A stretch of DNA of 64,000 bases from positions 372,001 through 436,000 of the forward strand of contig CAZRIV010000001.1 in NCBI GenBank assembly GCA_964600235.1, read 5' to 3'. The first letter of the stretch is position 1, and each line of letters opens with the position of its first letter. A program made the translations under genes and the position numbers. Shown in pieces: positions 1 through 9,201 of the stretch. The notes below the pieces were generated by a model. The model did not search any database, had not been told where the DNA came from, and saw only the letters and a program-made list of their open reading frames with translations. This stretch comes from MWEI01 sp964600235 (GTDB lineage Bacteria; Desulfobacterota; Desulfomonilia; UBA1062).

Positions 1-1
1 C

Positions 2-493
2 GACCTTTATTCCGGCACCTTCCGGGCCACCCATGCCGCCGGGGCCAAAGAGGGCAAGGATCACTATGGGATTCCTCACTGCTCAGGATATGATATTGTC
101 GTATGCAACTCATATGCTAAGGCCTCCGAGTCGGCGATCGCTCTCCTCCTCGCCCTCCAGACCCTCAAACCCGGCCAGGGGACCGCTGTCCTCATCTCCG
201 ATGCACCGGAAGGACAGGTTCCCCACTACGTGATGAGGTCATGGGGTATCGACTACGGCGGGCGGCACTATACCCCCCGGCCGCCGGGCTACATCCGGAT
301 CTTCATGAAAAGGCTCATCGTGCTGAATCCGCAGCCTGACAGGACAAGTCTGGACCTAGTCTGCCACCCGGACGATGCAACCGTGGTCAGGTCTTGGCCT
401 CAGGTGATTTCGCTCCTCAAGGAGGAATATCCCAGATCAGCCAAGGTTGCCGTGATACCGGACGGGACCATGCAATATATCAGGACCGACTGA
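2..493 (+). CDS. LarA-like (DUF2088) protein, C-terminal fragment
   Basis: The reading frame is open from the first bases of the window to the TGA at 491-493, so the 5' part lies outside; about 163 residues are visible. The segment DIVVCNSYAKASESAIALLLA followed by LKPGQGTAVLI and DAPEGQVPHYV resembles the C-terminal half of nickel-dependent lactate racemase (LarA) relatives. In that family an Asp-hydrophobic-Asn stretch is followed by a 'lkpGGtavl..ePEG..H' loop. Substrate specificity cannot be told from this part, and LarA homologues cover many 2-hydroxy acids. An internal ATG at 230 is in frame but is not a plausible start, because similarity begins upstream of it. The coding call is firm; the family call is moderate and made from motif memory. 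Confidence 0.6.
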   Translation, partial: DLYSGTFRATHAAGAKEGKDHYGIPHCSGYDIVVCNSYAKASESAIALLLALQTLKPGQGTAVLISDAPEGQVPHYVMRSWGIDYGGRHYTPRPPGYIRIFMKRLIVLNPQPDRTSLDLVCHPDDATVVRSWPQVISLLKEEYPRSAKVAVIPDGTMQYIRTD

Positions 494-839
494 GGGGGCG
501 GGATATGTGTCTGCAATTTTCCTATCCTTCACTGCTGTAATATCTACTTATCCCTCATGGAGAACATAACCTTTGATAAATAAGCGGGTTATGAGATTAA
601 CTGCCTGAACCGACTGATTTTCAATATAAAAATATCTTGACAGTGCTGCACACCTATTGTACGTTTTCGTGGGCTGAATGACGATTCACTCATGGTGCGA
701 GGTGAACGGTTCAATCATAATACTTCCCATTGTCACGACGATATTTTGAAATGACTTCAAGTGCGTGTATTTGGGGAGAGATATGGGATCAATAGCCGAG
801 CAGGCCTACTCAGTGATCAATAAACAAGGAGATGAGATT
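494..839. other. Intergenic region upstream of the pyrophosphatase
   Basis: This 346-base stretch is more AT-rich than its surroundings and has no convincing gene. It contains an exact TTGACA at 637-642, but the hexamer 17 bases downstream (660-665, TACGTT) is a poor -10. The Shine-Dalgarno AAGGAG at 826-831 belongs to the next gene. No terminator for the upstream gene is visible. Confidence 0.5.
637..665 (+). promoter_or_regulatory. Candidate sigma-70 promoter for the pyrophosphatase gene
   Basis: An exact TTGACA at 637-642 is followed after 17 bases by TACGTT at 660-665, which matches TATAAT at only three positions. It is the best -35 in the gap but the -10 is weak. Confidence 0.25.
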
Positions 840-3278
840 ATGGGCAAAGCGAAAAGGAGTTTATGGTCTTTCTTGTTTGTCCTCGGTGCCGTGCTCTTCT
901 CGGCAACGATGGCATTTGCAGGGGAAGCGGATCTCGTGCTTCCGGATCTTTCCACCGTTAGTTTCAACATTCTAGGCGCTGCTACGAGCGGCATGACGAT
1001 CCTCAATACCGGTCTGATCATCTGTCTTGTCGGACTGGGCTTCGGCCTCATGCAGTACAACCAGACAAAGGCTCTGCCGGCACCCCAGCAGATGCTCTCA
1101 GTTTCAAACACCATCTGGGAGACTTGTAAGACCTATGTATTGCAGCAGGGCAAATTCCTGGCCGGACTGTGGATACTCATTGCTGCGTGTATCGTGTACT
1201 ACTTCAAGGGCCTCGGCGGCATGCCCATGGGCAACGTCATCGTTATCCTCTTTGCCTCCATTCTCGGCATCCTGGGCTCATACGGTGTTGCCTGGTTCGG
1301 CATCAGGATCAACACGGTTGCCAACTCCAGGGCGGCATTCGCATCGCTCCAGGCTAACCCGCTCAACATCGTGAACATCTGCCTGCGTTCCGGCATGAGC
1401 GTCGGCCTGTTGCTGGTGAGCGTTGAGCTCTTCTTCATGATCCTGATCCTTGCTTATATCCCCAGCCATCTCGCGGGCGCCTGCTTCATCGGCTTCGCCA
1501 TCGGCGAGTCGCTGGGCGCCAGTGCGCTGCGTATCTGCGGCGGTATCTTCACCAAGATCGCTGACATCGGAAGCGACCTCATGAAGATCGTGTTCCACCT
1601 TCCCGAAGACGACCCCAAGAACCCCGGTGTCATCGCCGACTGTACCGGTGACAATGCCGGCGACAGCGTGGGCCCCACGGCAGACGGTTTCGAAACCTAC
1701 GGCGTGACCGGCGTTGCACTCATCGCCTTTTTGGCCCTTGCCCTTGCCGACAACCAGTTCATGGCCGGCAAGCTCATCGTCTGGATCTTTGCAATGCGTA
1801 TCCTCATGATCCTGACCTCACTGGTTTCCTACTTCTTCAACAACGCACTGAGCAGCGCGCTCTTTGCCGGCAAAAAGGAATTCGACTTCGAGCATCCGCT
1901 GACCAACCTGGTCTGGGTCACCTCCATAGTCTCCATCGCCGTGACCTTCCTTGCCAGCTACGTCCTGCTCTCCGATCTTGACCCGGTCAAGTACGCAGAC
2001 CTCTGGTGGGCACTTTCCGTGATCATCAGCTGCGGCACCATCGCAGGCGCACTCATCCCCGAGTTCACCAAGGTATTCACCAGCACCAAGAGCCGCCACT
2101 GCGAAGAGGTCGTGAACTCTTCCCGTGAAGGCGGACCTTCGCTCAACATCCTGGCGGGCCTTGTTGCAGGTAACTTCTCTGCTTTCTGGGAAGGGCTCTG
2201 CATCCTGTTCCTCATGCTCATCGCATACCTGGTATCCAAGAACCCGTCCATCATGGCCATCATGCCCCCCGAGTTCGTTTTCGCTGCGCCGGTGTTCGCA
2301 TTCGGCCTGGTGGCATTCGGCTTCCTGGGCATGGGCCCGGTAACCATCGCGGTTGACAGCTTCGGCCCGGTTTCCGACAACGCCCAGTCCATCTACGAGC
2401 TCTCCATGATCGAGTCCGTCCCGAACGTTTCAGAGGAGATCAAGAAGGATTTCGGCTTCACCCCTGATTTCGAGCATTCCAAGCACTACCTGGAATCCTG
2501 CGACGGCGCAGGCAACACATTCAAGGCAACAGCCAAGCCGGTGCTCATCGGCACGGCGGTCGTGGGCGCCACCACCATGGTGTTCGGCATCATCATCCTG
2601 CTGGAGCGCCTCTTCGGTAATGTCATCGCCAAGCTCAGCCTCGTACAGCCGGAGATAATCATAGGCCTGCTCATGGGCGGCTGCGTGATCTACTGGTTCA
2701 CCGGTGCATCCATCCAGGCGGTCGTTGCCGGCTCCTATAAGGCAGTCGTGTACATCAAGGAAAACATCAACCTCGACAAGGCTTCCGCCTCCATCGAAGA
2801 CTCCAAGGAGGTCGTGAAGATCTGTACACAGTATGCACAGAAGGGCATGATCAACATCTTCATCGTCATCTTCTTCATGGCACTGGGTCTGGCCTTCTTC
2901 AACCCCTACTTCTTCGTGGGCTATCTCGTAGCCATGGCGTTCTTCGGTCTGTTCCAGGCCATCTTCATGGCCAACGCCGGCGGCGCATGGGACAATGCCA
3001 AGAAGATCGTCGAGGTCGACCTCAAAGAGAAGAACTCTCCTCTGCACGAGGCATCCGTCGTGGGCGACACGGTGGGCGACCCCTTCAAGGATACCTCTTC
3101 GGTGTCCATGAACCCGGTCATCAAGTTCACCACCCTGTTCGGCCTGCTGGCCACAGAGATCGCGGTGACCATGACCAACCAGGGCCTCAAGACCGGCCTG
3201 GCAGTCTTCTTTACCGCCATCGCGCTGGTATTCGTATACCGTTCATTCTACAGCATGCGGATCACCGGTATTAAGTAG
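840..3278 (+). CDS. hppA: Membrane-bound proton-translocating pyrophosphatase, divergent, predicted K+-independent
   Basis: An integral membrane enzyme that couples PPi hydrolysis to ion export. I place the start at ATG 840 because AAGGAG (826-831) sits 8 bases upstream; a GTG at 765 in the same frame has no comparable site. The product is 812 residues, longer than the usual 660-770, with an apparent signal-like N-terminus and many transmembrane segments. Family signatures are present: PEDDP at 255-259, DNAGDSVGPTADGFETY at 271-287, ANAGGAWDNAKK, and GDTVGDPFKDT at 742-752. The usual DLVGKVE stretch before PEDDP reads DLMKIVFH, and GMAADLFE reads GPTADGFE, so this is a divergent branch. In GNTFKA, Lys562 occupies the position that is Ala in K+-dependent enzymes and Lys in K+-independent ones. 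H+ versus Na+ specificity is not decidable here. A strong terminator follows. Confidence 0.93.
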   Translation: MGKAKRSLWSFLFVLGAVLFSATMAFAGEADLVLPDLSTVSFNILGAATSGMTILNTGLIICLVGLGFGLMQYNQTKALPAPQQMLSVSNTIWETCKTYVLQQGKFLAGLWILIAACIVYYFKGLGGMPMGNVIVILFASILGILGSYGVAWFGIRINTVANSRAAFASLQANPLNIVNICLRSGMSVGLLLVSVELFFMILILAYIPSHLAGACFIGFAIGESLGASALRICGGIFTKIADIGSDLMKIVFHLPEDDPKNPGVIADCTGDNAGDSVGPTADGFETYGVTGVALIAFLALALADNQFMAGKLIVWIFAMRILMILTSLVSYFFNNALSSALFAGKKEFDFEHPLTNLVWVTSIVSIAVTFLASYVLLSDLDPVKYADLWWALSVIISCGTIAGALIPEFTKVFTSTKSRHCEEVVNSSREGGPSLNILAGLVAGNFSAFWEGLCILFLMLIAYLVSKNPSIMAIMPPEFVFAAPVFAFGLVAFGFLGMGPVTIAVDSFGPVSDNAQSIYELSMIESVPNVSEEIKKDFGFTPDFEHSKHYLESCDGAGNTFKATAKPVLIGTAVVGATTMVFGIIILLERLFGNVIAKLSLVQPEIIIGLLMGGCVIYWFTGASIQAVVAGSYKAVVYIKENINLDKASASIEDSKEVVKICTQYAQKGMINIFIVIFFMALGLAFFNPYFFVGYLVAMAFFGLFQAIFMANAGGAWDNAKKIVEVDLKEKNSPLHEASVVGDTVGDPFKDTSSVSMNPVIKFTTLFGLLATEIAVTMTNQGLKTGLAVFFTAIALVFVYRSFYSMRITGIK

Positions 3279-3308
3279 GATAATCACAGATATTTCGAAA
3301 AGAAACAG

Positions 3309-3353
3309 ACGCCACTCCATCTCACTTTGATGGAGTGGCGTTTTCTCTTTTTC
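3309..3353 (+). terminator. Rho-independent terminator behind the pyrophosphatase gene
   Basis: A perfect 13-bp stem (3309-3321 with 3329-3341) with loop TCACTTT is followed by a T-rich run from 3341. It lies 31 bases after the stop codon. Confidence 0.92.
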
Positions 3354-3438
3354 TTTCAGAAATGTTATTCACCCTTTTCAAATTGAGAAGTACCATTTAA
3401 AGATGTATTGAAAGGCTATAAGGATCGAGGTCTCTGCC

Positions 3439-5286
3439 ATGATGAAATGGAAAGACAAGCTTGTTGCGCCTGCAGAGGTGATGGAAAAGATCGAGCCCGG
3501 CATGAAGATCTTTCTCGGCACGGGCACGGCCGAGCCGAGGACGCTGGTCAAGCACATCATGAACTCCGAACTCCCCTCACTGCAGGACCTTGAGCTGATC
3601 CAGCTCGTGAGCCTCGGGGACCTTATCACCATGCAGGAGCTCCAGACCCAGAAGTTCAGGCTGAAGACGTTCTTCTCGGGCTGGGCGGCAAGCGGGGCCA
3701 TCACCGAAGGCCACGTGGATCTCATTCCGAGCCGCTTCACCCGGATCCCTGCCCTCATAGAATCGGGCCAGCTCCCCGTCAATGCCGTGTTCATACAGGT
3801 GACCCCACCCAACGAGGCCGGATATGTCAGCCTGGGCGTATCGGTGGACGTGGCACGCCAGGCCATCGAACGTGCGGAGCTCGTGGTCGCCGAGATCAAC
3901 AGCAAGGTACCGTACACCTTCGGTGACACGTTCATTTCCATCAACGACTTCCACTACCTCATCCAGTCCGAAGACGACCCCCTGTATTTTGCCAGGTGGC
4001 CGGTGGACGACATCTTCGACCAGGTGGCATCGAACATAGCCTCTGTGGTGGAAGACGGCAGCTGCGTTTCCTTCTCCATAGGGCCCATCTACGATGCCCT
4101 GAGCAAGCACCTCATGCACAAGAGGAACCTCGGGGTCCATTCGCCTTTCATCACCGACGCGCTCATGGAGCTGATAGAAAGCGGGGCAGTCAGCAACCGG
4201 AACAAGGGCGTCTACCGGGGGAAGTCCCTGGTATCGTACGCCTTCGGGACCGAGAAACTCATGAAGTGGCTCGACAAGAACCCGCTCGTGGAATTCCAGG
4301 GCATCGACCTCGTGTTCAGCCCGGTCCAGATCGGCCGCAACCCCCGGTTCTTCTCCATCATACCCGCGCGGAAGGTCGACATATCCGGACGGATTGCCCT
4401 GCACATAGGCAAAGGCGCCGTTGCAACGACGCCCGGTGAGGCCATGGACTTCATCAACGGTGCGGAGCTTTCCCAGGGCGGGTGCGTCATCTTCGCCCTG
4501 CCGAGCAGGAACCGCAAGGGCGAGCCCAACATCCTCCTTTCCGTGGAGGAGTTCCCCAACCTCCTCGGTCTCAGGGAGTCCGTGGACATGGTCATCACCG
4601 AGTACGGCGTTGCCAACCTCAAGGGGAGGACGGTGCGCGAGCGCGCCCAGGCGCTCATCGACGTGGCACACCCCGACGACAGGGAAGCCCTTGTGGAACA
4701 GGGGAAGAAACACAACATCCTCTACCCGGACCAGATATACCTGCCCCAGTGCTCGGCCCTGTATCCGGCCGACATCAAGGCGCGCCACGCCTTTAAAAAC
4801 GGCATCGCGGTGAAGTTCCGGCACATCAAACCCTCGGACGAGGAAGAGATGCGGCGCCTGTTCTACCGGTTTTCCGACCAGACCGTGTACTACCGGTATT
4901 TCAGCCCCATCAAGACCATGCCACACGCAAAGATGCAGCAGTATGTGAACGTCGACTGCAACCGGACCCTTTCCATCGTGGGCCTTGTGGGGCCTGCCGA
5001 GCAGGAGCACATCATCGCGGAGGCACGCTTCGTCAGGGACAGGACCAGACCCTACGGCGATGTAGCCTTTGTCGTGGATGAGGAGTATCAGGGCCTCGGT
5101 ATCGCCTCTTACATGCTCGACATGCTCATCCGTCTCGCCAAGGAACGGGGGCTCCAGGGGTTTGTGGCGGATGTGCTGGCGTCGAACAAGTCCATGCTCA
5201 AGGTCTTCGAGAAGTCCGGCCTGCAGGTGAAGTCGAACCTGTCCAGCGGGGCATACGAGATCACCATGCCGTTCTACGAACCGTGA
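3439..5286 (+). CDS. Acetyl-CoA hydrolase/CoA-transferase fused to a C-terminal GNAT domain
   Basis: Residues 1 to about 430 form an acetyl-CoA hydrolase/4-hydroxybutyrate CoA-transferase type protein (ITEYGVANLKGRTVRERAQALI is the typical late motif, broken here for illustration at ITEYGVANLKG). Residues about 450-615 are a GNAT acyltransferase domain with the acetyl-CoA loop YQGLGIASYML and the ASNKSMLKVFEKSGL tail. The start ATG 3439 has GAGG at 3427-3430, 8 bases away. In this CoA-transferase family the thioester-forming Glu lies in a stretch like ALEVDL.G; here the aligned stretch is ARKVDISG, putting Lys312 where Glu is expected. I infer altered or lost transferase chemistry, with possible CoA binding retained. 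GNAT fusions of this kind may acylate proteins, but no substrate can be named. The downstream gene is convergent, 15 bases away. Confidence 0.85.
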   Translation: MMKWKDKLVAPAEVMEKIEPGMKIFLGTGTAEPRTLVKHIMNSELPSLQDLELIQLVSLGDLITMQELQTQKFRLKTFFSGWAASGAITEGHVDLIPSRFTRIPALIESGQLPVNAVFIQVTPPNEAGYVSLGVSVDVARQAIERAELVVAEINSKVPYTFGDTFISINDFHYLIQSEDDPLYFARWPVDDIFDQVASNIASVVEDGSCVSFSIGPIYDALSKHLMHKRNLGVHSPFITDALMELIESGAVSNRNKGVYRGKSLVSYAFGTEKLMKWLDKNPLVEFQGIDLVFSPVQIGRNPRFFSIIPARKVDISGRIALHIGKGAVATTPGEAMDFINGAELSQGGCVIFALPSRNRKGEPNILLSVEEFPNLLGLRESVDMVITEYGVANLKGRTVRERAQALIDVAHPDDREALVEQGKKHNILYPDQIYLPQCSALYPADIKARHAFKNGIAVKFRHIKPSDEEEMRRLFYRFSDQTVYYRYFSPIKTMPHAKMQQYVNVDCNRTLSIVGLVGPAEQEHIIAEARFVRDRTRPYGDVAFVVDEEYQGLGIASYMLDMLIRLAKERGLQGFVADVLASNKSMLKVFEKSGLQVKSNLSSGAYEITMPFYEP

Positions 5287-5301
5287 TACGCCTCGGCTGC
5301 T

Positions 5302-7161
5302 CTATTCGCTGACCTGCGCCAGCCTCTCCTCGAATTCCGCCTGGTATCTCTCGAATACCGCGTGCATCTCTTCCAGTTCGGCAAAGGCCGCCTCGATGGC
5401 CTGCTCGCTCTCGAGGATGGCATGCGATACCTCGAATACCCTTTTCCCGTCCTTGTGGAGTGTCGCCTCCTGCATGCGGGAGTGAAGGCCCTTGAGGAGT
5501 TCCTCGTGACGCTCTATTTCGCTCTCGGCCCTGGCGATCCTCTTCTCAATCGGACCTATCAGCTTCGATCTCTCGGTTATGATCTCTGAACGCCTCTTCC
5601 GGAGTTCCTTCTTGTTGAGCTTTCCTTCGTCCGGCTCCGTCCGTTCTTCTTTTCTCGCTGCCGACAGGATCAGTTCCTCGTCTTCCCATCCGCCCTTTTC
5701 CAGGAAGCGCTGGTACCCGCCTTCGAATACCTCGATGGAGTCGTGATAGAAAATGATGAGCCTCTCCGCGAGTGCATGCAGAAACATCTCGTTGTGGGTG
5801 ACCATGACCACGGACCCTTCAAAACTGTCCAGGGCGGCCAGGAGCGCATCGCTGGTTTCCATGTCCAGGTGGTTCGTCGGTTCGTCAAGCAGGAGCAGGT
5901 TCAAAGGGGTCACCAGGAGCTTGCCCATCATCACCCTGCTCTTCTCCCCGCCCGAAAGGACATCTATCTTCTTGAGGGCATAATCACCCTCGAACATCAT
6001 GGAGCCGCAGATATTGCGGACAGACTGCTTGTCCATCCCGCTGGCGGAGTAGCTTATCTCTTCTTCAACAGTCCTGGTCTCCACCAGGCTCCTGATGTTG
6101 GTCTGCTCGAAGACCCCTTTAAGCGCCTTGGGGTTGTATACCACTTCGCCGGATTCGGGCTTGAGCTGGCCTGCCAGAAGCCTGAGCAGCGTCGTCTTTC
6201 CTTTGCCGTTGGGGCCTATGACGCATACCTTTTCGCCCGGACGGATAACGATGTTGAAGTCCTTGATGAGCTCGATATCAGGGTTATAGGAGAATGACAG
6301 ATCTCTGGCCTGGATCGCATACTTGGCGATAAAGGGCGTATATCTGAACGAGAACTCGAGCGACTTGATCTTTTCGAGCTTCTCCTTGCGGTCCATCTTT
6401 CCCAGCAGCTTGATGCGGGACTGCACGAGTCCCACAAGCCTGGCCTTGGCCCTGAACTGGGCGATGAACTCCTCGACCTCCTTGCGCTTGCGCTCGTCGT
6501 TGATGCGGGTCTTCTCGTAGATCTCCTCGTCCTGTGCGATCTGCGAGTAGAATTTTTCGGTGTCGCCCTCGATCTTGCGCATCTTCTGGCGATGTATGCC
6601 CATGGTGTGCGTCACGATCCTGTCCATGAATGTCCTGTCATGCGTTATGAGGATCAGCTCGTGAGGCCAGGCATTCAAGAACCTTTCAATCCACCTGATG
6701 GAGGTGATGTCAAGGTAGTTGGTGGGTTCGTCCAGGAGCAGGAGATCGGGGTCTGAGACCAGGACCTTGGCCAGATTGAGCCTCACCTGATAGCCCCCGG
6801 AGAATTCTGCGGGGTCACGGTCCATGTCGCTCTGGGAAAACCCCAGTCCGGAAAGAACCTTTTCCACCTTCCAGTGCTGTCCCTTGTGCGCCTCGCTCAG
6901 GCCCTTCATGCCCTCTTTCAGCACACTGTCTTCGGTGAAACCAAGGTGCTGGGTGACATAGCCTATGCGGTAATTCCTGGGTATGAGTATGGATCCGGAA
7001 TCGGGTTCCTCTTCGCCGGTGATGAGCCTGAGCAGGGTCGTCTTGCCATGGCCGTTTCGACCCACGAGACCCACCCGTTCCCGGGGATTTATCTTGAAGC
7101 TGATCCCTTCGAAGAGCGTCTGGGGCCCATAGCTCTTCCAGAGATTATCAACGCTGATCAT
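5302..7161 (-). CDS. ABC-F family ATPase (ribosome-associated type, two NBDs)
   Basis: A soluble protein with two ATP-binding cassettes and no membrane segments. NBD1 has Walker A GRNGHGKTT at residues 34-42, signature FSGGYQVRLNL and Walker B LLLLDEPTNYLD. NBD2 has GPNGKGKTTLLR, LSGGEKSRVMMGK and LLLLDEPTNHLD. The charged linker between them fits the P-site tRNA interaction motif, and about 100 C-terminal residues are a predicted coiled coil (ERHEELLKGLHSRMQEATLH). Length 619 is normal. ABC-F proteins act on the ribosome in translation quality control or antibiotic protection. The C-terminal coiled coil suggests Uup or YheS-like rather than EttA, but subfamily is not certain. It converges with the CoA-transferase gene. 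Confidence 0.9.
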   Translation of the reverse strand: MISVDNLWKSYGPQTLFEGISFKINPRERVGLVGRNGHGKTTLLRLITGEEEPDSGSILIPRNYRIGYVTQHLGFTEDSVLKEGMKGLSEAHKGQHWKVEKVLSGLGFSQSDMDRDPAEFSGGYQVRLNLAKVLVSDPDLLLLDEPTNYLDITSIRWIERFLNAWPHELILITHDRTFMDRIVTHTMGIHRQKMRKIEGDTEKFYSQIAQDEEIYEKTRINDERKRKEVEEFIAQFRAKARLVGLVQSRIKLLGKMDRKEKLEKIKSLEFSFRYTPFIAKYAIQARDLSFSYNPDIELIKDFNIVIRPGEKVCVIGPNGKGKTTLLRLLAGQLKPESGEVVYNPKALKGVFEQTNIRSLVETRTVEEEISYSASGMDKQSVRNICGSMMFEGDYALKKIDVLSGGEKSRVMMGKLLVTPLNLLLLDEPTNHLDMETSDALLAALDSFEGSVVMVTHNEMFLHALAERLIIFYHDSIEVFEGGYQRFLEKGGWEDEELILSAARKEERTEPDEGKLNKKELRKRRSEIITERSKLIGPIEKRIARAESEIERHEELLKGLHSRMQEATLHKDGKRVFEVSHAILESEQAIEAAFAELEEMHAVFERYQAEFEERLAQVSE

Positions 7162-7234
7162 ATGCCTATGATTATATGAACACGTACACGGGTCAAGAGC
7201 GAACTGCTCCCGGTCATGAACGGTCGGACAGAGA

Positions 7235-7804
7235 CTAGGGGCAGGAATACCCTACCAGCACGCTGATGCCGTCCGGACCCACAATGACACCCTTTCCGCT
7301 GTAATAGATCAGGTGACCGGCCCCCCATTCGAGTTCCAGGGGATAATCGGGATCATCACCGGCAGCCTTGTAGCCCCTGCCGATATCGCTGGGGGAAATG
7401 CCGATGTAGGTATGATCGAGAAACCAGCTCCCGCGACGCTTGGGATCGGAGTACTGCCTCTTTTTCAGCCAGGAGGGGAAGGCCTTTACAAGGCTCTTGT
7501 CCTGGCATCTCATCTCTTTTATCTTGGACCTTATTTCCCTGGTATGAGTTCCATGAGGCCTTTTCACCAGATACGAGGAGTAACCCATTACCGTCCCTGC
7601 GTCCCTTGCGTTTTCATAATAATATTTTTCCAGCTTGATCTGGGCCTGTTCCGCATACGGGCTGTCGGGATGCTTCTGCAGATATGCCTGATATGCCTTG
7701 GCTGTATCTATGGTGCAGGCTTCTTCCCAGTCAATATTCGTTGTCGAACAGCCGGCAAATGCGACCACTAGTGCGATACATAGAATCCACTTGAGTCCTG
7801 GCAA
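7235..7804 (-). CDS. Putative lipoprotein of unknown function
   Basis: The 189-residue product starts with MPGLKWILCIALVVAFAGC, a signal peptide ending in a lipobox-like FAGC, so the mature protein would be lipid-anchored at Cys19. The first half contains two helical stretches (TAKAYQAYLQKHPDSPYAEQAQ, partly TPR-like) and the second half ends in a small beta-rich segment (GKGVIVGPDGISVLVGY). I do not recognise a family. The flanking genes are not obviously related in function. Confidence 0.75.
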   Translation of the reverse strand: MPGLKWILCIALVVAFAGCSTTNIDWEEACTIDTAKAYQAYLQKHPDSPYAEQAQIKLEKYYYENARDAGTVMGYSSYLVKRPHGTHTREIRSKIKEMRCQDKSLVKAFPSWLKKRQYSDPKRRGSWFLDHTYIGISPSDIGRGYKAAGDDPDYPLELEWGAGHLIYYSGKGVIVGPDGISVLVGYSCP

Positions 7805-7998
7805 GATGTATGACCTCCATCTTCAATGATTATTTACGCTTTTTTTTAGGGGCGGTGATTTTCCCTGAACAGCGTATAAAATATTTCATGTTTCATTATT
7901 TTAGCGCTTTCCCTGGTAAAAAACAAATGAAATGAGATCTTGGAAAAGCCCTGTCAGCGCTTCTCATGAATATCAGGACGGACACATCTCAATGGCCT

Positions 7999-9075
7999 TC
8001 AGATTCTGCTGTTCAGCCACTGTTGAGCTGGAACGGCCTTTTTGAACAGTGCCCTGAAATGATCAAGACAGGTCATCCTCATGTATTCGTCCAGGTCCTT
8101 GTATTTCGATGGGATCGGGAGCACAGAGGCCATGAAACCCGCTTTCATGATTTCGTTAACAGCATCATGTATTTTCCTGGACTGATGTTCATCGCCGCCT
8201 TGCGCCATGATGAAATGCCGTGTCCCGAAAAACGCGGCGGCCGCTATCTGTGCGGGATTCATCCCACCTGCCCCTGTGCCGATAACCGGCTTCAATCTGG
8301 CCTGGTCTATGAGCAGTGCATCGAAAAAACCCTGGACCACCAGGACTTCGTGCTGACCTCGCGACCGGTACAGGAGAAAGGGGATGTCATCCATGGATGT
8401 ACAGCCGGTCATGAAGCGGTAAGACGAGGCACCTTGAGTCCTCATATCCTTATGGACCATTTCCACAAGGCGCCCCGAGGCATCACGATAGGGGATTACA
8501 ATCCCCGGCGCATCAGGATGTACGCCCCCCTGCACGGGGAAAAAGGATTCAAGGAGACCGGGGGCGAATCCCTGTTTCATCAGTTCCTGTTGCGTGTACG
8601 CAGGACCGGGGTAAAATCCGAGGGCCATCCCCTTTACTTCGCCCATGGCGTACCCGCGGTTATAGAGGTAGTGGAGCGCTTCCTCTCCGGGCTTTGACCA
8701 GAGGTTCATGATGAACAGATCCATGGCGGCCTCGAGGAGCATGGTCCGGGCGAAATCGCCTTCCCATTTGTCTTCCTGGTATTCATCCGGAGCAAAGACT
8801 GCGGCATGTTCAAAGGCCTTCACGGCATCATGGAATGAGATCCCCTCCTTCTTCATGACATATCTTATCCAGTCCCCCCTGCTGCTGCATGCGAAGCAGA
8901 AATACTCGGGCCTGTCGCCATAGATGAGCAAGGTTGGCAGGGTGTCGTGATGAAAAGGGCAGCATGCGACAAACCCGTTTCCTTTTCTCTGGAATAACGG
9001 GAGATCCCCGAAAAGCGTGCGCTGGTATTCTTTGTCGATCAGGGTTGCATAGATCTTTTCAATGGATGGGTTCAT
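7999..9075 (-). CDS. Stand-alone DnaG-like CHC2 zinc finger/Toprim protein with altered Toprim residues
   Basis: Residues 38-63 give a CHC2 zinc finger (CCPFHHD, then FCFAC), as in DnaG primase. This is followed by a primase-core-like region (LYNRGYAMGEVKGMALGFYP, IVIPYRDASGRLV) and a Toprim fold (EVLVVQGFFDALL). At 358 residues it lacks the DnaB-binding C-terminal domain of the about 600-residue DnaG. The expected Toprim Glu of 'vEGyfDal' is Gln248, and the DGD motif reads QGGD (292-295), so metal-binding acids are missing. It may be an inactive or repurposed primase relative. No phage or plasmid genes surround it, and the house-keeping dnaG is presumably elsewhere. Confidence 0.8.
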   Translation of the reverse strand: MNPSIEKIYATLIDKEYQRTLFGDLPLFQRKGNGFVACCPFHHDTLPTLLIYGDRPEYFCFACSSRGDWIRYVMKKEGISFHDAVKAFEHAAVFAPDEYQEDKWEGDFARTMLLEAAMDLFIMNLWSKPGEEALHYLYNRGYAMGEVKGMALGFYPGPAYTQQELMKQGFAPGLLESFFPVQGGVHPDAPGIVIPYRDASGRLVEMVHKDMRTQGASSYRFMTGCTSMDDIPFLLYRSRGQHEVLVVQGFFDALLIDQARLKPVIGTGAGGMNPAQIAAAAFFGTRHFIMAQGGDEHQSRKIHDAVNEIMKAGFMASVLPIPSKYKDLDEYMRMTCLDHFRALFKKAVPAQQWLNSRI

Positions 9076-9201
9076 GTGATTCCTTCCTGAACAATGGGCA
9101 GTGTTTTTATTTAAGAGGGTTCTGATAAAATTGCAAGCACGCTCACGGACAGCTTATCCCACCGGCTGTTCTCAAGGTTTTTTCCAGAAGGTTTTTGAGG
9201 A

